Assembly: GCF_009601015.1 (NCBI RefSeq)
Contig: NZ_WITJ01000002.1
Span: 62,001-126,000, forward strand
DNA length: 64,000 nucleotides
Direction of reading: 5' to 3'
Origin: Lactococcus hircilactis
Lineage (GTDB): Bacteria; Bacillota; Bacilli; Lactobacillales; Streptococcaceae
This document shows positions 55,421 to 63,949 of this stretch, one piece after another. Both the position numbers and the translations under genes were made by a program. The notes under the pieces were generated by a model, which saw only the letters and a list, made by a program, of their open reading frames with translations, was not told the DNA's origin and did not search any database. The stretch's first letter is position 1. Each line of letters begins with the position of its first letter.

Positions 55421-56069
55421 TATCTTCTCCGTGTTCCTTTTTTAAATCTGCACGTGCTTGCAATCCATCAAACAAAAGCTGTGCTTCTTGAATCTCTCCA
55501 CGGATCAAAGACATTTCAGCATCCAAAGAAGCTGCCTCACGCGCCGCGTTGGTCAGTCTTTCTTTAACTGCTGAGGGAATCACTCCCCCATATTTGTAAT
55601 TCAAACTGTGTTCAATCGTCGCCCAAAAATTCATCGCTAACGTCCTGATTTGGATCTCCGCATTGATCACTCTAAACCCATCAATCGTATCAATTGGATA
55701 TTGAATGACCACATGATAAGAACGATAACCTGAAACTTTTTGATTATTGATATAATCGCGTTCTTCGATGATTTTAAAATCACTTCGTTTGCGCAATAAT
55801 TCAAGCACTTCCCAAATATCTTCCACAAATTGAACCATCACACGAACACCTGCAATGTCTTCCATTTCAGAAATCGTATCGCGCGTATATCCACGTTTTC
55901 GTGCTTTTTTCAAAATCGAATCTCGACGTTTGACCCGTCCTGTCACAAACTCAATCGGAGAATACGCTCCTTTTTTTAAATATTGTTTTCTGACACCACG
56001 AAATTTTATTTTTAACTCCCCCACCGTTTGGACATAAGGGTCTAAAAATTCTTCCCAATTAAAACTCAT
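55407..56069 (-). CDS. relQ: Small alarmone synthetase RelQ (GTP pyrophosphokinase)
   Basis: The product is a 220-residue synthetase-only RelA/SpoT protein making (p)ppGpp. EFVTGRVKRRDSILKKARKR, EMEDIAGVRVMVQFVED, DYINNQKVSGYRSYHVVIQ and EIQIRTLAMNFWATIEHSL are the synthetase motifs. A C-terminal helix region mediates tetramers. ATG 56069 has AGGA six bases upstream; an ATG six bases earlier lies too close to that site. It diverges from the CYTH gene. Confidence 0.94.
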   Translation of the reverse strand: MSFNWEEFLDPYVQTVGELKIKFRGVRKQYLKKGAYSPIEFVTGRVKRRDSILKKARKRGYTRDTISEMEDIAGVRVMVQFVEDIWEVLELLRKRSDFKIIEERDYINNQKVSGYRSYHVVIQYPIDTIDGFRVINAEIQIRTLAMNFWATIEHSLNYKYGGVIPSAVKERLTNAAREAASLDAEMSLIRGEIQEAQLLFDGLQARADLKKEHGEDNELW

Positions 56070-56248
56070 AAGCATTCCTAAAATAGCAAGTTGCCATTTC
56101 TTCCTTTTTTTTGATACAATAGACTTAATTTATAATGTATTTTGAATCATCCAAAATACCTTCTAGTATAATTTTACCATATCTGAAAGGAAAGATGTTT
56201 TCTTTTTACTAAAATTTAGAAAATAAAAGAAATCATTTCGTAACATTC

Positions 56249-56842
56249 ATGAGTACTAATTTGGAGATTGAGTATAAATCGCTTTTAAGTTTAGCCGAAT
56301 ATGACCAACTAAAGCGCTTATTCTCACACATTACCCCCATCAGACAAACCAATCATTATTTAGACACCCCAGATTTTAAGTTGCGACGAAAAAAGTTGGC
56401 ACTTCGGATTCGCACATTTGATCGAGATGCCGAAATGACCCTCAAAGTCCCTCAGGAAGTAGGAAATATTGAGCATAATATCGCATTGACGTTAAATGAA
56501 GCACAATATTTACTTGGCGAGCGCAAAATGACGTGTGGTCAAACGGATTTAGAAGAAATTTTTTGTTTGTTAGTTGAGCGCGAGATTGATCTTGAAGAAA
56601 TCACTGTGATTGGAAGTTTGACGACCATTCGCTACGAGCAACAACTTCCAATTGGACTGTGTGCTTTGGATAAAAACGATTATTTAGGACATACTGACTT
56701 TGAATTGGAACTTGAAGTGGATGATAATGATCAAGGAAAAAAAGATTTTTTTGAATTTTTAGAAAAAAATCAGGTCGAATATCGTTTTTCAAAATCAAAA
56801 GTCGTTCGTTTTTTAGATTGCCTGCGTCATTTAAAAAAATAA
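56249..56842 (+). CDS. CYTH-domain triphosphatase-like protein
   Basis: The product is 197 residues. It opens with the CYTH signature LEIEYKSLL (ExExK), then YLDTPDFKLRRKKLALRIR and EMTLKVPQ, and continues through acidic and basic strands of a triphosphate tunnel. This is the YjbK homologue next to relQ; related enzymes hydrolyse inorganic or nucleoside triphosphates. No Shine-Dalgarno is visible before ATG 56249, and the promoter -10 (TATAAT near 56131) is far upstream, so translation initiation is atypical. Confidence 0.88.
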   Translation: MSTNLEIEYKSLLSLAEYDQLKRLFSHITPIRQTNHYLDTPDFKLRRKKLALRIRTFDRDAEMTLKVPQEVGNIEHNIALTLNEAQYLLGERKMTCGQTDLEEIFCLLVEREIDLEEITVIGSLTTIRYEQQLPIGLCALDKNDYLGHTDFELELEVDDNDQGKKDFFEFLEKNQVEYRFSKSKVVRFLDCLRHLKK

Positions 56843-56982
56843 AGCGTGCGCACGTTTTAAAGCACTGATCATGAGAATTTTTTAAGATTTTTTCATTCCA
56901 GTGTGTATATGGTTAGCGAAACGTCTTGCAATTTGATACGATAGTTCTTGTGATAATTATTAGAAAGTCGAGTGAATGATTT

Positions 56983-57501
56983 ATGTTAGAGATTCACCTC
57001 TATTTTACCCCCTTGCTCACGCCATTAGAAGCGTTTGATCAAAACGATTGGTATCTTCATCCTGTTGTAAATATCAATGCGGCTAAAGCGTTGCGCGATC
57101 AGGAAAATTTCCCTAAAACCGTTCATCATTTGAATGCTTGTTTTGATCGTCTCGAAAAAATTGCACTGGATTTTCTCATCATCAATTTACACGGAAGAAA
57201 ATACGGCCGCAAGTTTATCTTAAAACTTCAAGACAACCTCCAAGCAAAAGATATCCTCACCTACAATCATCAAATGAGAAATCAAATCCTTCACGACATT
57301 GGACTTTCTGCGACAGATTTTAAAGTGTTTAGAAATTTTGGAAAGCAAGAATTGTCAAAATCACTGCATGACTTTTATAACCAAAAATTTCTCACCACTC
57401 CTGCAAGCATTATTTTGACCGATCAAGAAGAATTCCATCTTGAAAGTTGTGATTTCCATCACTTCAAACAATTTTTAAACGAAAATAAAAAAACCGCCTA
57501 A
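56983..57501 (+). CDS. Hypothetical protein
   Basis: The product is 172 residues, soluble, with no signal or membrane segment and no family I recognise. Visible features are LHLYF-type beta start (MLEIHLYFTPLLTPLEAF), a helical middle (LNACFDRLEKIALDFLIINL) and a His-rich C-terminus (ESCDFHHFKQFLNE). TGATAAT upstream could be the -10. The ribosome site is weak. It ends in a bidirectional terminator shared with ylbG. Confidence 0.6.
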   Translation: MLEIHLYFTPLLTPLEAFDQNDWYLHPVVNINAAKALRDQENFPKTVHHLNACFDRLEKIALDFLIINLHGRKYGRKFILKLQDNLQAKDILTYNHQMRNQILHDIGLSATDFKVFRNFGKQELSKSLHDFYNQKFLTTPASIILTDQEEFHLESCDFHHFKQFLNENKKTA

Positions 57502-57510
57502 CGGTTTTTT
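57487..57510. terminator. Bidirectional terminator
   Basis: AAAAAACCG-CCTAA-CGGTTTTTTT, overlapping the stop codon of the hypothetical gene and serving ylbG on the other strand. Confidence 0.85.
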
Positions 57511-57776
57511 TATTTTTGTGCGTCCATTTCTGCTTTGATTTCAAGATTTGTTTTTAAAAAAGCTTCTGAAAAGTTTTGATTCAGCTCTTTAAGATGTCCT
57601 CGCTCAACTTTTTTTACAAATTTCAATGCTTGAATTTGTTCGATTTTTTCATCCGCTTCAGATTCATTCACATAAATCAGGGTAAAATGTAACTTAGTAC
57701 TGACATATCCTGTATCACCGTAGCGACTCAATTGTCGTGTTCCTTTGTATGAGGAACAATAAACATAAAGTGGCAC
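57510..57776 (-). CDS. ylbG: YlbG family protein (UPF0298), start uncertain
   Basis: The product is about 88 residues or slightly more. PLYVYCSSYKGTRQLSRYGD, YVSTKLHFTLIYV and KFVKKVERG match the YlbG family (unknown function, next to ylbF). The first standard start is GTG 57776, which has no ribosome site and begins inside the conserved first strand. A very strong ribosome site (AAAGGAGGAGG) lies near 57850-57860 at the end of ylbF, and the same frame is open from there. Only non-standard codons (ACG, ATC or ATT) are at usable distance. Confidence 0.75.
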   Translation of the reverse strand: MPLYVYCSSYKGTRQLSRYGDTGYVSTKLHFTLIYVNESEADEKIEQIQALKFVKKVERGHLKELNQNFSEAFLKTNLEIKAEMDAQK

Positions 57777-57831
57777 ACGTCCTGAAATTTCTAATGAACG
57801 AATCTCTTGTTTTTGAAGTGGAACACTGGAT

Positions 57832-58206
57832 TCAATGATGTCTGGCGTGATGACCTCCTCCTTTCAGTGGTAAATTTTCATCAATAGAGATTGTCGTTGA
57901 AATACTTTGTGCAATTTTTTTTGTCAGTGCTGACAGAATTTCTTGCACATCATTTTCAGCGAGTTTCAACGCATAAACTTTGCTATTGGTCATGATTTCT
58001 TTTTGAAGCTGTTTGAGTTCTGGACGATAGGCAAGATATGCTTTATTGTCAGTACTGACAGCAATTTTTTTTTGCAGTGTATCATCTGACAAAAATGTTT
58101 TTTTTGCTTTTAAGTACGTCGCTACTTCGTCTTTTTTCATGAATTCATTCACAACTTCATCAATTAAATCATCTATTTCCAATAATTTTTCATCAATGAT
58201 TAACAT
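57832..58206 (-). CDS. ylbF: YlbF/YmcA family protein
   Basis: The product is a 124-residue helical protein of the YlbF/YmcA (RicF-like) family, which in Bacillus forms an iron-sulfur complex acting on RNase Y-dependent mRNA processing. Helices IDDLIDEVVNEFMKKDEVATY and LKQLQKEIMTNSKVYALKLAEND are visible, and the tail is His-rich (GGGHHARHH). An exact palindrome (58047-58060) encodes VSTD and a TG-centred variant (57922-57935) encodes LSALT, so two copies lie in one small gene. The transcript is predicted to be leaderless. Confidence 0.87.
   Translation of the reverse strand: MLIIDEKLLEIDDLIDEVVNEFMKKDEVATYLKAKKTFLSDDTLQKKIAVSTDNKAYLAYRPELKQLQKEIMTNSKVYALKLAENDVQEILSALTKKIAQSISTTISIDENLPLKGGGHHARHH
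57922..57935. repeat. Iterated palindrome variant (TG centre, inside ylbF)
   Basis: TGTCAG-TG-CTGACA, read as LSALT. Confidence 0.8.
58047..58060. repeat. Iterated palindrome copy (inside ylbF)
   Basis: Exact TGTCAGTACTGACA followed by G, read as VSTD. Confidence 0.95.
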
Positions 58207-58212
58207 AAATTC

Positions 58213-58241
58213 ATTATATCAAAAAGTAAATCGTTTAACAA
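58213..58241 (-). promoter_or_regulatory. ylbF promoter, predicted leaderless transcript
   Basis: TTGTTA (58241-58236), a 17-base spacer, then TGA-TATAAT (-10 at 58218-58213). Six bases remain to ATG 58206. Confidence 0.7.
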
Positions 58242-58352
58242 TTGAGTTTATCCTTGCATACTTATGAAAAAAATTATAAAATAGACCACATATTTCTAAT
58301 TATACAGAAAATTTACTATTGTTATTTTTTATAAGGGTTAAGGAGACCAAAA

Positions 58353-59732
58353 ATGGAAAAAGAAAACGTGGCGCACCCCCAAAAATTAGGGCTTAAAAAC
58401 CGACACATTCAACTCATCGCAATCGCAGGAACCATTGGGACAGGTTTATTTTTAGGTGCAGGAAAAACGATTGAAATGACTGGTCCATCCATTGTGTTTT
58501 CCTACATCGTTATCGGCATCGCCATGTTTATCTTCTTACGTACTATTGGCGAGCTCCTTTATAACGACTCCTCTCAACACAGTTTTTTAAATTTCACAAC
58601 AAAATACGTCGGACAACGTGCAGGATATTTTGTGCAATGGACGTATTGGCTTGTTCTTGTGTTTGTATGTATTTCAGAATTAACTGCAATTGGAACTTAT
58701 GTGCAATTTTGGCTTCCTCATGTGCCGCTTTGGCTCATTGAAGTGGTCGCACTCGTCCTCCTTTTTGGACTTAATACACTCAATGCGCGCTTTTTTGGTG
58801 AAACGGAATTTTGGTTTGCCATTATTAAAGTGGCTGCGATTCTTGGAATGATTGGTACCGCAATTTTCTTATTATTTGGCCATTTTAGCTATGCTTCTGT
58901 GATTCAAGGACAATCTTTCAAAGGTGCGGTCAGTATTTCAAACATCACTCACAATTTTTCTTTCTTTCCTAAAGGCGTGATGAATTGGGTCAGCGCACTT
59001 CAAATGGTCATGTTTGCTTTTACGTCAATGGAATTTATCGGAATGACTGCAGCTGAAACAGAAGATCCTAAAACTACGATTCCAAAAGCCATCAATCAAA
59101 TTCCAGTACGAATTTTAATTTTTTATGTTGGTGCGTTACTTGCCATCATGACCATCTTTACCTGGACACACATTCCAGCAGATAAATCGCCTTTCGTCAT
59201 GGTTTTTGAGTTGATTGGAATCAAGTGGGCCGCTGCTTTAATCAATTTTGTCGTTCTGACTTCTGCAGCATCCGCATTGAATAGTTCTCTTTTTTCAGCC
59301 ACTAGAAATATGTACTCTCTTGCCCGTCAGCATGATCGTGGAAAATTAACAGGACTCACAAAACTTTCAAGAAACGGCATTCCATTAAATGCACTTTATC
59401 TCGTTGCAGGACTTTCTATTTTTGCTCCGATTTTGACTTTAATTCCTCAAATCCAAAATGCGTTTGATTTTGCTGCTTCATGTACGACAAATCTCTTTTT
59501 GATTGTTTATTTCGTCCATCTTTACACTTTTTACAAATACCGAAAATCAAATGATTTTAATCCCGAAGGATTTTTAACGCCACGTGCAAAAATCACAGTT
59601 CCGTTTGTTCTTTTCATTTTCTGTGCGGTCTTTCTCAGCTTGTTTTTCCACACTGACACACTATTTCCTGCACTGGGAGCACTGGTTTGGACGATTGTTT
59701 TTGGGATTTACTCACGGACAAGAAAAATTTAA
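58353..59732 (+). CDS. AAT-family amino acid permease, first of three (SerP-like)
   Basis: The product is 459 residues with about twelve membrane helices. It has NRHIQLIAIAGTIGTGLFLG at helix 1, FIGMTAAETEDPKTTIPKAI after helix 6, and SAASALNSSLFSATRNMYSL. It is the most diverged of three tandem paralogues. The pairwise arrangement resembles lactococcal serP1/serP2 (serine/threonine and DL-alanine permeases), but specificity cannot be read directly. AAGGAG precedes ATG 58353. Confidence 0.82.
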   Translation: MEKENVAHPQKLGLKNRHIQLIAIAGTIGTGLFLGAGKTIEMTGPSIVFSYIVIGIAMFIFLRTIGELLYNDSSQHSFLNFTTKYVGQRAGYFVQWTYWLVLVFVCISELTAIGTYVQFWLPHVPLWLIEVVALVLLFGLNTLNARFFGETEFWFAIIKVAAILGMIGTAIFLLFGHFSYASVIQGQSFKGAVSISNITHNFSFFPKGVMNWVSALQMVMFAFTSMEFIGMTAAETEDPKTTIPKAINQIPVRILIFYVGALLAIMTIFTWTHIPADKSPFVMVFELIGIKWAAALINFVVLTSAASALNSSLFSATRNMYSLARQHDRGKLTGLTKLSRNGIPLNALYLVAGLSIFAPILTLIPQIQNAFDFAASCTTNLFLIVYFVHLYTFYKYRKSNDFNPEGFLTPRAKITVPFVLFIFCAVFLSLFFHTDTLFPALGALVWTIVFGIYSRTRKI

Positions 59733-59777
59733 TGATGCTCTTTCTCATTACTGCTAAAAAGAGCGAAAGGAACGTTC

Positions 59778-61133
59778 ATGGAAAACAATGAAAATAAAGT
59801 CCAAAGAGGACTTAAAAATCGCCATATCCAACTGATTGCTATCTCAGGAACCATTGGAACAGGTCTATTCTTGGGTGCGGGTAAATCAATCAGCTTGACT
59901 GGACCTTCGATTATTTTGGTTTATTTGATTATTGGTGCTTTAATGTTTATTTTATTGCGCACCATTGGAGAAATGCTTTATACAGATCCTTCACAAACCT
60001 CATTTCTCAATTTTGTGGCCAAGTATATCAGCGAAAAAGCGGGGTATTTTATCACGTGGTCCTATTGGCTTGTGGTCGTCTTTTTTGCAATGGCAGAGCT
60101 GACAGCTGTGGGATCTTATGTGAGTTTTTGGCTTCCTCAATTCCCCGTTTGGTTATCTGAAATCATCTTTTTGGTCTTACTTGTCGGACTTAATTCACTC
60201 AATGCAAAATTTTTTGGAGAAACCGAGTTTTGGTTTGGCATGATCAAAATCGTTGCTTTAGTTGGTATGATCATGACCGCCATCATTTTAGGATTTTCAG
60301 GGTTTAAATCTGAGCATGTCAGTGTAGGACTTTCAAATATCACGCAAGGATTTCATTTCTTCCCACACGGGTTACCAAAATTCTTTGAAAGTTTTCAAAT
60401 GGTAATGTTTGCTTTTGTTGCAATGGAATTCATTGGAATGACAGCAGCTGAGACGGAAAATCCTCGTCCCACATTGAAAAAAGCCATCAATCAAATTCCG
60501 ATTCGGATCATTTTGTTTTATGTGGGCGCATTAATTGCAATCATGTCTATCTATCGGTGGCAAGATATCCCAGCAAATCACTCTCCATTTGTGATGATTT
60601 TTGAGTTGATTGGGATCAAATGGGCTGCTGCACTTGTGAATTTTGTCGTGTTGACTTCTGCAGCCAGTGCCTTAAACTCTGCTTTGTTTTCAACGACAAG
60701 GAATTTATATGCCCTCTCAAAACTTAATGGCGATCATATCTTAAAACCATTTACAAAACTTTCAAAAAATGGAATTCCACTAACTGCCTTGTTATTTACC
60801 TCCTTTCTCGTGCTTTTTACTCCTTTGATCTCTGTGCTTCCTGGTGTCTCAAATGCATTTGTATTCATCACCTCAGTGGCGACTAATTTATTCATCATCG
60901 TGTATATCCTGAGTTTAGTGGCTTATCTTAATTTTAGAAAAACGAGTGATTTTGATCCCAAAGGATTTGTAACTCCTTTTGCAAAAGGATTGGTTCCCTT
61001 AACGATCGTCGCTTTTGGTTTGATCTTCTTTTCCTTATTTTTCTTTAAAGAAACACTGATTCCTGCGATCGGTTCTGTTATTTGGATTATTGGATTTGGT
61101 TTAGTTTCAAAATTTAGAACGCAAAAACCTTGA
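59778..61133 (+). CDS. AAT-family amino acid permease, second of three (SerP-like)
   Basis: The product is 451 residues, very similar to the third copy (long shared runs around helices 5-8 such as ESFQMVMFAFVAMEFIGMTA). AAAGGA precedes ATG 59778, 45 bases after the first permease. Its stop codon lies in the loop of an AAAAACCTT/AAGGTTTTT hairpin followed by T-rich sequence, so transcription from the first two genes probably ends here. Confidence 0.82.
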   Translation: MENNENKVQRGLKNRHIQLIAISGTIGTGLFLGAGKSISLTGPSIILVYLIIGALMFILLRTIGEMLYTDPSQTSFLNFVAKYISEKAGYFITWSYWLVVVFFAMAELTAVGSYVSFWLPQFPVWLSEIIFLVLLVGLNSLNAKFFGETEFWFGMIKIVALVGMIMTAIILGFSGFKSEHVSVGLSNITQGFHFFPHGLPKFFESFQMVMFAFVAMEFIGMTAAETENPRPTLKKAINQIPIRIILFYVGALIAIMSIYRWQDIPANHSPFVMIFELIGIKWAAALVNFVVLTSAASALNSALFSTTRNLYALSKLNGDHILKPFTKLSKNGIPLTALLFTSFLVLFTPLISVLPGVSNAFVFITSVATNLFIIVYILSLVAYLNFRKTSDFDPKGFVTPFAKGLVPLTIVAFGLIFFSLFFFKETLIPAIGSVIWIIGFGLVSKFRTQKP

Positions 61134-61147
61134 AAAAGGTTTTTAAT
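61121..61147 (+). terminator. Terminator overlapping the stop codon of the second permease
   Basis: AAAAACCTTGA-AAAAGGTTTTTAATTTT, with the TGA stop inside the hairpin. Confidence 0.65.
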
Positions 61148-61229
61148 TTTATATAAAATTAGTATTTTTTCAAACTTTTTCACTTTCTTTCTTTTCTTTT
61201 TGTAAAAATGTTGTATAATGGTATTTAAT

Positions 61230-62594
61230 ATGAAAAATAATGAAACTACCACCCGACGTGGACTTAAAAATCGACACATTCAACTTATCGCTATTGCGGG
61301 AACTATCGGAACGGGACTCTTTTTAGGTGCAGGAAAATCGATCAGTTTAACTGGGCCATCCATTTTATTGGTCTATATCATCATTGGTGCATTGATGTTT
61401 ATTCTGTTGCGCACGATTGGAGAAATGCTTTTTACAGATCCTGAGCAACATTCTTTTTTGAATTTTGTCACGCGATACATTGGAGAAAAAACAGGTTATT
61501 TTATTTCTTGGACTTATTGGCTCGTAGTGGTCTTTATGGCGATGGCAGAATTAACAGCGATTGGTGCTTATATTCATTTTTGGCTTCCTCAATTTCCAAT
61601 CTGGCTCTCTGAAATTATTGTTTTAGGATTATTAACAGGATTGAATACTTTAAATGCTCGTTTTTTTGGAGAGACCGAGTTTTGGTTTGGGATGATTAAA
61701 ATTGTCGCGATCGTTGGAATGATTTTAACTGCAATTATTTTGATGCTCACACACTTCAAATCAGGATCCGATGCTGTTGGATTTCAAAACATCACGCAGA
61801 ATTTCCATTTTTTCCCAAATGGCATTTCCAAATTCTTTGAAAGTTTTCAAATGGTGATGTTTGCATTTGTTGCAATGGAGTTCATTGGAATGACTGCGGC
61901 TGAGACAGAAAATCCTCGTCCCACTTTGAAAAAAGCCATCAATCAAATTCCGATTCGGATCATTTTGTTTTATGTGGGGGCTTTAGTTGCCATCATGTGC
62001 ATTTATCGTTGGCAAGACATCCCAGCAAATCAATCTCCGTTTGTAATGATTTTTGAGTTGATTGGGGTCAAATGGGCTGCTGCTTTAATCAATTTTGTCG
62101 TGTTGACTTCTGCTGCTAGTGCCTTAAACTCCGCTTTGTTTTCAACCACAAGAAATTTATTTGCCCTCTCAAAACTTAATGGCGACCGCATCTTAAAACC
62201 GTTCACAAAACTCTCAAAAAATGGGATTCCTGCACGTGCTTTGATTTTTACTTCTTGTTTGGTCTTTGTTACACCATTCATTTCGATGATTCCAAGCGTG
62301 TCTAACGGCTTTGTTTTCATTACCAGCGTGGCAACCAATCTCTTTTTAATTGTTTATATTTTATCCCTTATTGCTTATCTTAAATTTAGAAAATCAAATG
62401 ATTTTGATCCCAAAGGATTTGTTACTCCCTTTGCAAAATTCCTCGTACCAATCACAATTCTTGGTTTTGGTTTGATTTTTGTCTCTTTGTTCTTCTTCAA
62501 TGAAACACTCGTTCCTGCAATTGGTTCGTTCATTTGGATTGTTGTATTTGGTCTCATTTCAAAACTAAGACCAAGTAAAAAAGCGAATCAGTAA
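61230..62594 (+). CDS. AAT-family amino acid permease, third of three (SerP-like)
   Basis: The product is 454 residues, a close paralogue of the second permease. The start is placed at ATG 61230 (MKNNETTTRRGLKNRHIQL) because an in-frame ATG at 61218 overlaps the TATAAT box (61214-61219). Ten bases separate the -10 from the chosen ATG and no ribosome site exists, so the mRNA has at most a few leader bases. It has its own promoter after the terminator of copy two. It is convergent with recA. Confidence 0.82.
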   Translation: MKNNETTTRRGLKNRHIQLIAIAGTIGTGLFLGAGKSISLTGPSILLVYIIIGALMFILLRTIGEMLFTDPEQHSFLNFVTRYIGEKTGYFISWTYWLVVVFMAMAELTAIGAYIHFWLPQFPIWLSEIIVLGLLTGLNTLNARFFGETEFWFGMIKIVAIVGMILTAIILMLTHFKSGSDAVGFQNITQNFHFFPNGISKFFESFQMVMFAFVAMEFIGMTAAETENPRPTLKKAINQIPIRIILFYVGALVAIMCIYRWQDIPANQSPFVMIFELIGVKWAAALINFVVLTSAASALNSALFSTTRNLFALSKLNGDRILKPFTKLSKNGIPARALIFTSCLVFVTPFISMIPSVSNGFVFITSVATNLFLIVYILSLIAYLKFRKSNDFDPKGFVTPFAKFLVPITILGFGLIFVSLFFFNETLVPAIGSFIWIVVFGLISKLRPSKKANQ

Positions 62595-62598
62595 ATAA

Positions 62599-62631
62599 AA
62601 AAATTGAAAGAAATGCTTTCAATTTTTTTAT
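62599..62631. terminator. Bidirectional terminator (third permease / recA)
   Basis: AAAAAAATTGAAAG-AAATG-CTTTCAATTTTTTT between convergent genes. Confidence 0.85.
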
Positions 62632-62633
62632 TT

Positions 62634-63818
62634 TTATTCTAAGTCGAGTTCAATTTCTTCAGTGTCGCTATTTTCAATCGCTACTGTTTCATCTTGTTTC
62701 TTTGTTGTTTTACTGATTTTTTTACTTTGTTCAGCAGTGTTCTTTGGTGCATCTGAAGTTTCTTTTGTTTCACTCAAGAGGCCATGTGCGTGACGTATTT
62801 TTTTGTCGATTTCATCAAAAACTTCAGGATGTTCTGAAAGATACGCTTTTGCTTTTTCTGCACCTTGACCGATTTTTTCATCGTTGTAGGCAAACCATGA
62901 TCCAGATTTTTTGACAATCCCTTCATCTACCGCAATCGTCAATAATTCTCCTGTTTTTGAGATCCCTTCGCCAAACATGATGTCAACAAGAGCAACTTTA
63001 AATGGTGGTGCTACTTTATTTTTAACCACTTTAATCTTGGTTACTTTTCCGAGTGCTGTTTTATTATCGCCAGTTCCTTCTTCAATCTTTGTTGAACCAC
63101 GTACATCAAGTCGGACTGACGCATAAAATTTAAGTGCACGTCCTCCAGGGGTTGTCTCTGGCGAGCCAAACATCACACCCACTTTTTCACGCAATTGATT
63201 AATAAAAATAGCTGTTGTTTTGGTTTTATTGATGTGACCTGCAAGTTTACGCATGGCTTGAGACATCATTCTTGCTTGAAGTCCAACGGAGCTATCTCCA
63301 ATTTCTCCATCAATCTCAGCTTTTGGTACGAGTGCAGCAACAGAGTCAATAACGACTAAATCGACAGCACCAGATTGGATTAATTTTTCTGCAATTTGAA
63401 GGCCTTGTTCGCCGTAATCGGGTTGGCTAAGAAGCAGCTCATCAATGTTGACGCCAAGGGCTTTTGCGTATTCTGGATCCAGTGCATTTTCGGCATCAAT
63501 ATAAGCGGCGATGCCACCTTCTTTTTGGACAGCTGCGACAGCATGAAGCGCAACGGTCGTCTTACCTGAGGATTCTGGTCCATAGATTTCTACGATACGT
63601 CCTTTAGGATATCCGCCTGCCCCAAGGGCAATGTCAAGTGCCAAAGAGCCTGAACTCATCACTTGAACTTTTTGATTGGCCGCTTCTCCAAGGCGCATGA
63701 GAGAGCCTTTCCCGAAGTCTTTTTCAATCAGTGCAAGCGCATCTGCGAGTGCTTTGTCACGCTCTGCACCATATTTTTTGGTGATGTCGTCAAAGTTTGT
63801 TTTTTTCTTTGTGGCCAA
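62634..63818 (-). CDS. recA: RecA recombinase
   Basis: The product is a 394-residue strand-exchange ATPase. Walker A is [13 protein letters not shown], Walker [16 protein letters not shown], with [21 protein letters not shown] for DNA-binding loop L2. The acidic/Lys-rich C-terminal tail (about 345-394) is longer than in E. coli. The start is TTG 63818 with GGAG eight bases upstream. Besides a sigma-A promoter, a cin-box (TACGAATA) lies about 90 bases upstream, indicating competence (ComX) control. Confidence 0.97.
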   Translation of the reverse strand: MATKKKTNFDDITKKYGAERDKALADALALIEKDFGKGSLMRLGEAANQKVQVMSSGSLALDIALGAGGYPKGRIVEIYGPESSGKTTVALHAVAAVQKEGGIAAYIDAENALDPEYAKALGVNIDELLLSQPDYGEQGLQIAEKLIQSGAVDLVVIDSVAALVPKAEIDGEIGDSSVGLQARMMSQAMRKLAGHINKTKTTAIFINQLREKVGVMFGSPETTPGGRALKFYASVRLDVRGSTKIEEGTGDNKTALGKVTKIKVVKNKVAPPFKVALVDIMFGEGISKTGELLTIAVDEGIVKKSGSWFAYNDEKIGQGAEKAKAYLSEHPEVFDEIDKKIRHAHGLLSETKETSDAPKNTAEQSKKISKTTKKQDETVAIENSDTEEIELDLE

Positions 63819-63849
63819 ATTTTTTCTCCGTTAAATTTATTTATAATTA

Positions 63850-63878
63850 ATTATAGCATTTTTCTATAATTTTTGTAA
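63850..63878 (-). promoter_or_regulatory. recA sigma-A promoter
   Basis: TTACAA (63878-63873), a 17-base spacer and TATAAT (63855-63850). Confidence 0.75.
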
Positions 63879-63907
63879 GTCTTTTTTACTTTTTCCTCCT
63901 GTTTTTT

Positions 63908-63915
63908 TATTCGTA
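63908..63915 (-). promoter_or_regulatory. cin-box (ComX/SigX promoter element) upstream of recA
   Basis: Exact TACGAATA on the minus strand, followed by A/T-rich sequence. This is the octamer used by the competence sigma factor in streptococci and lactococci, where recA is a late competence gene. Confidence 0.7.
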
Positions 63916-63949
63916 TTTAATGACGTTTTGTAACAGAAGAAGGATTTTT

